A stretch of DNA of 13,081 nucleotides from the NCBI GenBank assembly GCA_964567845.1, contig CAZMOG010000058.1, positions 1 through 13,081 of the forward strand, in the 5' to 3' direction. The stretch is from RGIG9079 sp964567845. GTDB taxonomy: Bacteria; Bacteroidota; Bacteroidia; Bacteroidales; Marinifilaceae. Of the stretch, positions 1 through 7,016 are shown piece by piece. The notes under the pieces were generated by a model. The model made no database searches, had not been told where the DNA came from, and worked only from the letters and a program-made list of their open reading frames with translations. How positions within the stretch are numbered: position 1 is the first letter of the stretch; each line of letters opens with the position of its first letter. The position numbers were made by a program, and so were the translations under genes.

Positions 1-1579
1 CTACAGCCAACTCCAACAAGTTACCCTCGCCGGTCTCAGCACACTTGGTAATAGCTGCCAATGCTGCCTCAACCTCCTCCTGATTACGCTCTGCACGCAA
101 CTTCTGCAAACGAGCAATCTGAGCCTCGCGAACAGCTGTGTTATCAACCTCAAGAATATCGATTGGATCCTCTTTGTCAAGTTTATATTTGTTAACTCCT
201 ACAATTGTCTGGATTCCGCTATCGATACGAGCCTGTGTACGTGCAGCAGCCTCCTCGATACGCAATTTTGGAATACCACTCTCAATAGCAGCTGCCATAC
301 CTCCAAGTTTCTCTACCTCCTGGATATGTGCCCAAGCCTTGTCAACCAACTCCTGAGTCAAGCTCTCAACATAGTATGAACCTGCCCATGGGTCAACTGC
401 CTTACAAACTGTTGTCTCCTCCTGGATATACAACTGAGTGTTACGAGCAATACGAGCTGAGAAATCGGTTGGAAGAGCGATAGCCTCGTCAAGAGCATTG
501 GTGTGCAAACTCTGAGTGTGTCCCAAAGCAGCTCCCATAGCCTCGATACAGGTACGTCCAACGTTGTTGAATGGATCCTGCTCTGTCAATGACCAACCAG
601 AAGTCTGTGAGTGTGTACGCAATGCCAAAGATTTTGGGTTCTTTGGATTGAACTGCTTAACAATCTTAGCCCACAACAAACGTCCTGCACGCATCTTGGC
701 AATCTCCATGAAGTGGTTTGTACCGATAGCCCAGAAGAATGACAAACGTGGTGCGAAAGCATCAATATCCATTCCTGCATTAACTCCTGCACGCAAGTAC
801 TCCAATCCGTCAGCCAATGTGTAAGCCAACTCGATATCTGCTGTAGCTCCAGCCTCCTGCATGTGGTATCCGGAGATAGAGATTGAGTTGAACTTAGGCA
901 TATTCTTAGATGTATATTCGAAGATATCAGCAATAATCTTCATAGAGAACTTAGGTGGATAGATATATGTGTTACGCACCATGAACTCTTTAAGAATATC
1001 GTTCTGGATTGTTCCTGACAACTGATCCAATGTAGCTCCCTGCTCCAATCCTGCAACAATGTAGAATGCCAAAATAGGAAGAACGGCACCGTTCATTGTC
1101 ATTGATACAGACATTTTGTCCAATGGAATCTGATCGAACAAAATCTTCATATCAAGGATAGAATCAACAGCAACTCCTGCCTTACCTACATCACCAATTA
1201 CACGTGGGTGATCAGAGTCATAACCACGGTGAGTAGCCAAGTCAAATGCAACAGACAATCCCTTCTGTCCTGCTGCAAGGTTTCTACGATAGAATGCGTT
1301 ACTCTCCTCAGCAGTAGAGAATCCTGCGTACTGACGAATTGTCCAAGGGCGCAAAGGATACATTGCTGAGTAAGGTCCACGCAAATATGGAGGAATACCA
1401 GCTACATAGTCAAGGTGCTCCATTCCCTCCAAGTCCTCAACATTATACTCGGGCTTTACCGGGATCAACTCCGGAGTGGTCCAAGTTTTGGCAATACCAT
1501 TCTTCTCCTCCCACTCTGCAGCGGCTACAGGAGCTTGTTTTGCCGACTTAATATCTATATCTTTAAAATTTGGTTTCAT
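1..1579 (-). CDS. mutB: Methylmalonyl-CoA mutase large (catalytic) subunit, partial: C-terminus beyond window edge
   Basis: The enzyme interconverts (R)-methylmalonyl-CoA and succinyl-CoA using adenosylcobalamin, in the cytoplasm, as a heterodimer with the small subunit encoded just upstream. 526 codons are visible of an expected ~715. The visible part is the substrate-binding TIM barrel and linker, while the C-terminal cobalamin domain with its DxHxxG motif lies off the window. Matched by eye to the recalled Propionibacterium enzyme, the substrate-contact segment RPWTIRQY falls at residues 77-84 (R77, R82, Y84 for R82, R87, Y89). The SGYHMQEAGA segment gives Y238-H239 (for Y243-H244), a constant offset of 5 that argues for an intact, correctly started protein. 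The start ATG at 1579 lies 14 bases after the mutA stop, so the two are co-transcribed. There is no obvious Shine-Dalgarno. Nothing suggests a break in the visible part. Confidence 0.96.
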   Translation of the reverse strand, partial: MKPNFKDIDIKSAKQAPVAAAEWEEKNGIAKTWTTPELIPVKPEYNVEDLEGMEHLDYVAGIPPYLRGPYSAMYPLRPWTIRQYAGFSTAEESNAFYRRNLAAGQKGLSVAFDLATHRGYDSDHPRVIGDVGKAGVAVDSILDMKILFDQIPLDKMSVSMTMNGAVLPILAFYIVAGLEQGATLDQLSGTIQNDILKEFMVRNTYIYPPKFSMKIIADIFEYTSKNMPKFNSISISGYHMQEAGATADIELAYTLADGLEYLRAGVNAGMDIDAFAPRLSFFWAIGTNHFMEIAKMRAGRLLWAKIVKQFNPKNPKSLALRTHSQTSGWSLTEQDPFNNVGRTCIEAMGAALGHTQSLHTNALDEAIALPTDFSARIARNTQLYIQEETTVCKAVDPWAGSYYVESLTQELVDKAWAHIQEVEKLGGMAAAIESGIPKLRIEEAAARTQARIDSGIQTIVGVNKYKLDKEDPIDILEVDNTAVREAQIARLQKLRAERNQEEVEAALAAITKCAETGEGNLLELAV

Positions 1580-1593
1580 ACTTACTCAATTTA

Positions 1594-3456
1594 TCAAATT
1601 CCAAGTTTCTGTTGATAGCCCTTCAACTCCTCCAATACGTTGTTCTTAACGTGGATGTAGTTTGTAAGACCCTTAGCCTCTAACTCAGCACGACACTCCG
1701 GATTTCCTGCTACAACTATGATAGCCTTCTCCTTCAATGCCTCGTAAACCTCAGGAGCGAATCCTGCGTACTCGTCATCTGAGCTACATACAACTACAAT
1801 TGCAGGGTTCTCGGCCAAGCAAGCCTGAACACCCTCCTCTACAGTTGCGAAGCCGTTGTTATCTTTAACCTCGAATCCTGCGCAAGCGAAGAAGTTGCAA
1901 GCGAACTGAGCACGAGCCTTACGCATTGCCAAGTTACCCATTGGGAACATATATACCAATGGACGACCATTCTGAGCAGCATACTTATCAGTTTTGTTAC
2001 GCATAGCCTCGAATGCCATAACTCCGCGATATGGTTTTAATGTCTCGAACTCTGCATCCTCAACGGTGCAATCCTCTGCCTGGAACACCTCGTCTGAAAG
2101 ATCGGCAATAACCTCGTTGAAATTAGGGAACTGGTTAACTCCTACATAACTCTCCTTACGCTGAGCAATAGCCAAATCGCGAGCCTTTGCAGTCTCGTTT
2201 ACTGCAGCCTGAACGAATCCGCTCTTCAATGCTGCAATATAGCCACCCTCTTCCTGAACCTGCAAGAACAGTTTCCATGCGCCCTCGCTTATCATCTCGG
2301 TCAACTCCTCAATGTAGTAAGAACCTCCGGCAACATCGGCAACCTTCTCGAAGTGTGACTCCTCTTTCAACAACAACTGCTGGTTGCGAGCAACACGCTC
2401 AGCCAACTCGCTTGGAGTCTGATAAGCACAATCAAATGGATTAACCAAGTATGACTCAACACCACCCAATACAGCAGACATAGCCTCGGTCTGAGTTCTA
2501 AGCATGTTTACGTTTGGATCGTAAGCTGACTTGTTCCACTTACTTGTCTCTGAGTAGATATGCATCATGCACTTGCAGTCGCAACATGGGTTGTAACCCT
2601 TTACGATCTGAGCCCACAAATAACGAGCTGCACGCAACTTAGCAATCTCCATGAAATATTTTGAACCTGTTGCGAAGTGGAAACGTACCTTTGGAGCAAT
2701 CTGATCAATTGACAAACCTGCGTCGGTCAAAAGATCCAAGTACTCAACTCCTGCTGCCAAAGCAAATCCCAACTCCTGAACAACAGATGAACCTGAATTG
2801 TTGAAAATGTGACCGCCAACCTCAACAACCTTGAAGTTAGGATAAGCAGCTGTCTTCTCGATAGCAGCTTTTAACACATTTGCACACTCAGGATTGAATT
2901 TTCCTTTCAATGTAGCCTTTCCGATTGGGTCAAACTTGATTCCACCATTGATTTTCTTCGGTGCATAACCCTTCTCTGCTACATACTCGATAAATGACTC
3001 TAGGAAGTTTGATTTAGCACAAACACCCTCGAAGTTTACCTCGATGCACTCCAAGCAGATTCCGTTCAACAAAGCCTCAACATCGGCCTTTGTGTAAGAA
3101 ACTCCGCAACCTGCCATCACAAAACCAAGTGAATCAACACCACGGTTCAAAACATCGAGTGCCTTCTGATTTGCAGCAGCATAATCGGTAACAGCAATGT
3201 TCTGACGAACATACCAACTGTTGTTATCCTTCTTGTTTCCACGAACAAATGGATACTCGCCGGGATAACCCTGCAAATTCTTAAGCTCTGCCATGTTCTC
3301 TAAACGATACATAGGCTGAACATTGAAGCCCTCGTTAGTACGCCACACCAATTTCTTATTGAAGTCGGCGCCTTTCAAGTCCACAGTAACTTTGTCAACC
3401 CACTCCTGCATGGTGTTGGGAGCAAACTCACTGAATAAATTTTCTCTTTTTGCCAT
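1594..3456 (-). CDS. mutA: Methylmalonyl-CoA mutase small (non-catalytic) subunit
   Basis: 620 aa, the usual size for the small subunit of heterodimeric methylmalonyl-CoA mutase, which pairs with and stabilises the catalytic large subunit. Residues ~1-430 form the mutase TIM-barrel fold, with recognisable segments such as FHFATGSKYFMEIAKLRAAR and the later FDCAYQTPSELAERVARNQQ. Residues ~500-620 are the cobalamin-domain-like Rossmann fold. At the place where large subunits carry DxHxxG, this protein has GNLAMRKAR (about 507-515), so the cobalt-ligating histidine is absent, as expected for a small subunit. An in-frame ATG at 3531 would add 25 residues. I chose 3456 (MAKRENLFSEF) because that matches the family N-terminus and because a promoter -7 box at 3529-3536 puts the transcript start downstream of 3531. 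It is first in the mutA-mutB operon, 14 bases before mutB. Confidence 0.95.
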   Translation of the reverse strand: MAKRENLFSEFAPNTMQEWVDKVTVDLKGADFNKKLVWRTNEGFNVQPMYRLENMAELKNLQGYPGEYPFVRGNKKDNNSWYVRQNIAVTDYAAANQKALDVLNRGVDSLGFVMAGCGVSYTKADVEALLNGICLECIEVNFEGVCAKSNFLESFIEYVAEKGYAPKKINGGIKFDPIGKATLKGKFNPECANVLKAAIEKTAAYPNFKVVEVGGHIFNNSGSSVVQELGFALAAGVEYLDLLTDAGLSIDQIAPKVRFHFATGSKYFMEIAKLRAARYLWAQIVKGYNPCCDCKCMMHIYSETSKWNKSAYDPNVNMLRTQTEAMSAVLGGVESYLVNPFDCAYQTPSELAERVARNQQLLLKEESHFEKVADVAGGSYYIEELTEMISEGAWKLFLQVQEEGGYIAALKSGFVQAAVNETAKARDLAIAQRKESYVGVNQFPNFNEVIADLSDEVFQAEDCTVEDAEFETLKPYRGVMAFEAMRNKTDKYAAQNGRPLVYMFPMGNLAMRKARAQFACNFFACAGFEVKDNNGFATVEEGVQACLAENPAIVVVCSSDDEYAGFAPEVYEALKEKAIIVVAGNPECRAELEAKGLTNYIHVKNNVLEELKGYQQKLGI

Positions 3457-3528
3457 AATTATATGTTTAACAATACATTCATTCACAACGCTACTGGACA
3501 CACCATTCCCTATAACGTTTTCAAAGAG

Positions 3529-3561
3529 CAAAAATAGGCAAATAAATCTATTTACGAAAAA
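3529..3561 (-). promoter_or_regulatory. Candidate Bacteroidota promoter for mutA-mutB
   Basis: Read on the minus strand, positions 3536-3529 give TATTTTTG, a full match to the TAnnTTTG -7 box of the Bacteroidota housekeeping sigma factor. About 20 bases upstream, at 3561-3555, is TTTTTCG, an imperfect TTTG-like -33 element. The predicted transcript start is near 3520, giving a leader of about 65 nt before the ATG at 3456. This is a motif match only. Confidence 0.55.
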
Positions 3562-3604
3562 TTTAAGGGATTTTTTACCTTATAAATTTTAAACAGCTTC
3601 TTAA

Positions 3605-3636
3605 TTTGGCAGAACACTCTCTTTAAATTAACTTTG
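3605..3636 (+). promoter_or_regulatory. Candidate Bacteroidota promoter for the HAD-tsaC-tsaB operon
   Basis: TTTG at 3605-3608 and TAACTTTG at 3629-3636 match the -33 (TTTG) and -7 (TAnnTTTG) boxes with a 20-base spacer. Transcription would begin around 3641-3645, leaving only about 10 nt of leader before the ATG at 3654. That is consistent with a very short leader or a nearly leaderless message. No other promoter-like pair is seen before this operon. Confidence 0.6.
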
Positions 3637-3653
3637 CACGGAATTTTTGAACC

Positions 3654-4409
3654 ATGACAAATAACAGAGAAAGAGAAACAATCTGGCTCGAAGCCATTGA
3701 AAAATATAGTGAGCGTACCGGAAATGCGCCCTCGCCCAAAGCATTTCTATTTGATATGGACGGAGTACTTTTCGACTCCATGAAAAACCATACATTGGCC
3801 TGGTACAAAACAATTTCCGGCATGGGTATTCCATGTGAACGCAACGAATTCTACCTTTACGAAGGCTGTACCGGCAAAGGGACTATAAACAACTTTTTTC
3901 ATCGCATATACGACCGCGACGCCACCGACCAGGAGGTTCAGCAGATATACAGCGTAAAGAGCGACCACTTCAACCAAATGGCGAAGGCAGAACCAATGCC
4001 GGGAGCCAAAGAGGTTCTTAATCAGATTAATGGGCGAGGCCTCAAGATTGTGCTTGTAACCGGCTCAGGGCAACGCTCACTGCTTGAGCGTTTGAGCAAT
4101 GCCTATCCCGGAATCTTCACTACTGACAACATGGTAACAGCCTTCGATGTAACCAATGGCAAACCCGATCCGGAGCCATATCTGAAAGGAATGGAAAAAG
4201 CCGGAGTCAAAGCTCAAAACGCCATTGTAATCGAAAATGCTCCAATGGGATGCAAATCGGGTCGGGCAGCCGGAATATTCACAATCGCAGTCAACACAGG
4301 CCCCATACCCAAAGAGACTCTATTGGAATCGGGTGCCGACATTGTACTCGACAACATGGTTGACCTGAGCGAAAGTTTGTCTGACATTTTAAAGCTAATG
4401 GAACTATGA
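3654..4409 (+). CDS. HAD-superfamily hydrolase (phosphatase/beta-phosphoglucomutase-like)
   Basis: 251 aa cytoplasmic protein of the haloacid dehalogenase superfamily with a helical cap between motifs I and II (subfamily IA layout). Motif I is DMDGVLFDS, with D34 the expected nucleophile and D36 the acid/base. Motif II is VTGS at 135-138 (T136). Motif III is GKPDPEPY around K170. Motif IV is IENAP at 192-196, where many relatives have an ED pair, so one of the two usual magnesium-binding acids appears as asparagine. I recall this ENAP variant from many Bacteroidota HAD proteins, so it need not mean inactivity. About 30 residues precede the HAD core. It is first in an operon, and its TGA overlaps the ATG of tsaC by four bases (ATGA), implying translational coupling. 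The substrate cannot be told from sequence; a small sugar phosphate or phosphoglycolate is plausible. Confidence 0.88.
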   Translation: MTNNRERETIWLEAIEKYSERTGNAPSPKAFLFDMDGVLFDSMKNHTLAWYKTISGMGIPCERNEFYLYEGCTGKGTINNFFHRIYDRDATDQEVQQIYSVKSDHFNQMAKAEPMPGAKEVLNQINGRGLKIVLVTGSGQRSLLERLSNAYPGIFTTDNMVTAFDVTNGKPDPEPYLKGMEKAGVKAQNAIVIENAPMGCKSGRAAGIFTIAVNTGPIPKETLLESGADIVLDNMVDLSESLSDILKLMEL

Positions 4410-4978
4410 CACCACAGATAAAAGAGCAGGTTGCAAACGCAGTAAAAGTACTTCGCGAAGGTGGAATCATCCTCTACCCTACCGACACTATATGGGGATT
4501 GGGATGCGATGCCACAAATGAGCAAGCGGTACAGAAAATTTACGCACTGAAGCAGCGTGCCGACTCGAAAGCGATGCTCGTTCTGCTTGACGATGTGGGT
4601 AAAATTGCATCATACGCATCCATGCCCGACATTGCCTATGATCTGTTGGAAGCAATAGTAACCCCAACAACAATCATCTACCCTGAAGCCAAAAACTTAG
4701 CTCCATCAATGATTTGCGAGGAGCGCACCATAGGCATAAGAATTACGTGCGAGGAGTTTTCCAAAGAGCTTATCAGAGCATTCAGAAAGCCTTTGGTATC
4801 AACCTCGGCAAACATAAGCGGAGTGCCCTCGCCCCGCTTCTATAACGAGATTTCCGATACAATCAAGAACGGAGTTGACTACATTGTCGATTACCGCAGA
4901 GAGGAGAAAACCATACACAAACCGTCATCTATTATCAAACTTGGAATGGGCGGTCAAATCGAGATATTAAGAAAATAA
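4406..4978 (+). CDS. tsaC: L-threonylcarbamoyladenylate synthase (TsaC/Sua5/YrdC family)
   Basis: 190 aa single-domain YrdC-fold protein. The family makes L-threonylcarbamoyl-AMP from threonine, bicarbonate and ATP, the first step of t6A37 formation in ANN-decoding tRNAs. Visible landmarks are YPTDTIWGLGCDAT (24-37), the KQRADSKAM basic segment (49-57), TIGIRI (108-113) and STSANISG (132-139), all typical of the nucleotide and threonine pocket. The usual PGPxT segment is replaced by TPTTIIYP (86-93), which I believe is a lineage variant. It is the short TsaC form, without the extra C-terminal domain of Sua5. The start ATG overlaps the HAD stop by four bases, and tsaB follows after nine bases. 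Pairing with tsaB strongly supports the t6A assignment over a generic YciO-type relative. Confidence 0.92.
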   Translation: MTPQIKEQVANAVKVLREGGIILYPTDTIWGLGCDATNEQAVQKIYALKQRADSKAMLVLLDDVGKIASYASMPDIAYDLLEAIVTPTTIIYPEAKNLAPSMICEERTIGIRITCEEFSKELIRAFRKPLVSTSANISGVPSPRFYNEISDTIKNGVDYIVDYRREEKTIHKPSSIIKLGMGGQIEILRK

Positions 4979-4987
4979 TTTGGCACT

Positions 4988-5674
4988 ATGGCACTGATAT
5001 TATGTATAGAGACATCGACCACAAGTTGCTCAATTGCACTTGCAAAAAACGGTCAAGTTGTTGCCCTTCGAGAAAACGACGAAGGATTAAATCATTCTGT
5101 ATTGGCAGCCCCATACGTAGAAGAAGTACTGAAAGAGTATAAAGTTGAAGTTAAGGATCTTGACGCAGTTGCAGTAAGCATGGGCCCGGGCTCATACACT
5201 GGACTCAGAATCGGAGTTTCATTAGCCAAAGGGCTTTGCTATGGTGCAAATATTCCATTAATATCAATACCAACATTACAGGCATTGACAATCAATGCAG
5301 CGACTAAAACAAACGACCCTGACGGGCTTTATATACCAATGATTGATGCCCGCAGAATGGAGGTCTATTCTGCTATATGCAAGGCAAACGGAGAGCAAAT
5401 TACCGACACCGAAGCGATTATCGTTGAGCCTGATTTCTACAAAGAGCATATTAATAAAGGTAAAGTTTATCTATTCGGAAATGGAAGCGCAAAAACCAAA
5501 GAGATTCTAACCTCGCCCAACATAACATTTATTCAAAATATCGAAACATCGGCAGTTGGATGCGCACCCATTGCAGAGAGAAAATTTTTAGCCGAAGAGT
5601 TCGAGGATGTGGCCTACTTTGAACCTTTCTATTTAAAAGATTTTATAGCTACAACCCCCAAAAAACGGCTCTAA
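4988..5674 (+). CDS. tsaB: tRNA threonylcarbamoyladenosine biosynthesis protein TsaB
   Basis: 228 aa, within the normal size of TsaB. TsaB is the inactive ASKHA-fold partner that binds TsaD and, with TsaE, transfers the threonylcarbamoyl group to A37 of tRNA in the cytoplasm. The N-terminus LILCIETSTTSCSIAL is the ASKHA phosphate-1-like strand. SMGPGSYTGLRIG at 64-76 is the TsaB signature, with H36 in the GLNHS segment nearby. The metal-binding HxxxH expected of TsaD is absent, which separates it from that paralogue. It is the last gene of the HAD-tsaC-tsaB operon, nine bases after tsaC and just before a strong hairpin terminator. tsaD and tsaE are not in the window. Confidence 0.94.
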   Translation: MALILCIETSTTSCSIALAKNGQVVALRENDEGLNHSVLAAPYVEEVLKEYKVEVKDLDAVAVSMGPGSYTGLRIGVSLAKGLCYGANIPLISIPTLQALTINAATKTNDPDGLYIPMIDARRMEVYSAICKANGEQITDTEAIIVEPDFYKEHINKGKVYLFGNGSAKTKEILTSPNITFIQNIETSAVGCAPIAERKFLAEEFEDVAYFEPFYLKDFIATTPKKRL

Positions 5675-5679
5675 ATCTT

Positions 5680-5726
5680 AAAAAACCACTTTTTTCACCA
5701 TTTTTTTTGAAAAAAAGTGGTTTTTT
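5680..5726. terminator. Strong hairpin terminator after tsaB
   Basis: A perfect 16-bp inverted repeat: the left arm at 5680-5695 (A6-CCAC-T6) pairs with the right arm at 5711-5726 (A6-GTGG-T6), with a 15-base loop that contains a run of eight T. A-tract and T-tract flanks on both arms make it usable in either direction. It separates the t6A operon from the arabinose cluster. Confidence 0.85.
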
Positions 5727-5745
5727 CTGTTAATAATAACTAAAC

Positions 5746-5791
5746 TTGTACTTTAAATTAAGGGGATAGTTGCGCACTGTCCTATGCAAAC
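5746..5791 (+). promoter_or_regulatory. Possible promoter/operator region of the arabinose cluster
   Basis: The leader between the tsaB terminator and the epimerase start must hold the cluster's promoter. The best candidate is TTG at 5746-5748 and TAGTTG at 5767-5772, an imperfect -33/-7 pair with an 18-base spacer, which puts the start near 5778-5780. A weak inverted repeat TTGC (5770-5773)/GCAA (5786-5789) spans that start and could be part of an operator. ACTTTAAA occurs at 5750-5757 and again at 5822-5829, the second within a small palindrome touching the start codon. All of this is weak pattern matching in an A/T-rich region. Confidence 0.3.
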
Positions 5792-5832
5792 GATTTAAAT
5801 TTTAAAAATAACATATCAAAAACTTTAAAAGT

Positions 5833-6984
5833 ATGAAGAAAAACAGATTCTCAGCTGCTTTGGCTGCCTTGTTGGTGGGAGCAACATTGTTCTCATGTAC
5901 CAGCGAGCCTCGCTACACAGCGTCGGGCTTGGACAAACAAGCATTCATGCAGCAGATTAACGGTGTACAGAACCAGTTGTACACAATGACCAATGCCAAT
6001 GGCATGGAGGTTGCAATTACCAACTTCGGTGGTCGTATCGTTTCAATTTGGGTTCCGGACAAGAACGGAAACTTTGGTGATGTTGTTTTGGGATTTGACT
6101 CAGCAAACGAGTATCTTCCAGAGAACAACGCAAGTGATTTCGGAGCTTTCATCGGTCGTTACGGAAACCGTATCGCAGATGCAAAATTTACCCTTGACGG
6201 AGTTGAGTATCAGCTAAATGCAAACAACTTTGGACACTGCTTGCACGGAGGTCCTACCGGATTCCAGTACAGAATGTGTAACATTGAGCAGACAGCTCCA
6301 AACAGCGTAACTTTGACCTACACCTCTGCCGATGGTGAAGAGAACTTCCCGGGCGAGTTGGCATGCGAGGTTGTTTACACAGTTACCGACGACAACGCAT
6401 TGAAGATTGAGTACACAGCAACAACAGACAAACCAACTGTTGTTAACTTGACAAACCACAGCTACTTCAATTTGACAGGCGATCCTAACAAGAAGATTAC
6501 CGATCATATCATGTATATTAACGCAAAGAACATCACTCCGGTTGATACAACATACATGACATATAGCGTAATCGAGGAGGTTGCCGGCACAGATATGGAC
6601 TTCACTACTCCAACAGCTATCGGTGCAAGAATCGATAACTTCGAGTGTGTGCAGTTGAAGAACGGTAACGGTTATGACCACAACTATGTATTGGACAACA
6701 ACTGCGACGTTAAGAATCTTGCAGTAAAGGTGGTTGAGCCTGTTAGCGGGCGTACATTGGAGGTATACACCGACCAGCCGGGTGTTCAGTTCTACACAGG
6801 AAACTTCCTTGATGGAACTGCTGTTGGTAAAAAGGGTATTGCTTATAACCAGAGAGTTGGATTCTGCTTGGAGACACAGCACTATCCTAACTGTCCAAAC
6901 GAGCCGACATTCCCATCAACAGTATTGCGTCCGGGAGAGACATACAACCATGTATGTATCTACAAATTTGGCGTAGAGAAATAA
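5833..6984 (+). CDS. galM: Aldose 1-epimerase (mutarotase), predicted lipoprotein
   Basis: 383 aa. It interconverts alpha and beta anomers of free aldoses, here probably L-arabinose or a similar sugar. Residues 1-22 are a lipoprotein signal peptide: basic MKKNR, a hydrophobic core and the lipobox LFSC with C22 as the lipidated residue. It should therefore act in the periplasm or at the outer membrane rather than in the cytosol. The catalytic set is complete: R113 (YGNRI), H138 (CLHGG), H209 (NLTNHSYFNL), D282 (YDHNY) and E347 (LETQH). The last is the expected general base and H209 the general acid. It is the first gene of the arabinose cluster, 32 bases before the symporter, which suggests that it supplies the transported anomer. 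I recall an equivalent gene called araM at the same place in Bacteroides. The family assignment is firm; sugar preference is inferred from context. Confidence 0.93.
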   Translation: MKKNRFSAALAALLVGATLFSCTSEPRYTASGLDKQAFMQQINGVQNQLYTMTNANGMEVAITNFGGRIVSIWVPDKNGNFGDVVLGFDSANEYLPENNASDFGAFIGRYGNRIADAKFTLDGVEYQLNANNFGHCLHGGPTGFQYRMCNIEQTAPNSVTLTYTSADGEENFPGELACEVVYTVTDDNALKIEYTATTDKPTVVNLTNHSYFNLTGDPNKKITDHIMYINAKNITPVDTTYMTYSVIEEVAGTDMDFTTPTAIGARIDNFECVQLKNGNGYDHNYVLDNNCDVKNLAVKVVEPVSGRTLEVYTDQPGVQFYTGNFLDGTAVGKKGIAYNQRVGFCLETQHYPNCPNEPTFPSTVLRPGETYNHVCIYKFGVEK

Positions 6985-7016
6985 TATTAACAAACACATA
7001 AAAAACAGTATTAGTA

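Noticed and set aside
586..933. Open frames of about 60-115 codons overlapping the mutase genes in other frames
   Set aside because: They fall inside conserved mutB or mutA sequence, and their compositions are those of frame-shifted translations.
1594..3456. MutA as a degenerate or inactivated mutase because it lacks the cobalamin DxHxxG motif
   Set aside because: Loss of this motif is normal in the small subunit of heterodimeric methylmalonyl-CoA mutases, and the gene is full length.
3457..3531. An upstream ATG that would extend MutA by 25 residues
   Set aside because: The extension is unlike the family N-terminus, and a -7 box at 3529-3536 suggests transcription begins downstream of that ATG.
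5680..5726. A-tract/T-tract inverted repeat as a mobile element end or miniature transposon
   Set aside because: There is a single copy, no target-site duplication and no transposase. Its position after tsaB and its T-tract fit a terminator.
5770..5789. TTGC/GCAA inverted repeat as a definite operator upstream of the arabinose cluster
   Set aside because: Only four bases per arm with a 12-base gap, which is expected by chance; kept only as part of a low-confidence regulatory region.
6214..6882. A 222-codon open frame on the minus strand opposite the epimerase gene
   Set aside because: It lies wholly within a well-supported gene, its translation is Cys/Val-rich without recognisable domains, and the biased codon use of the sense gene explains the lack of stops.
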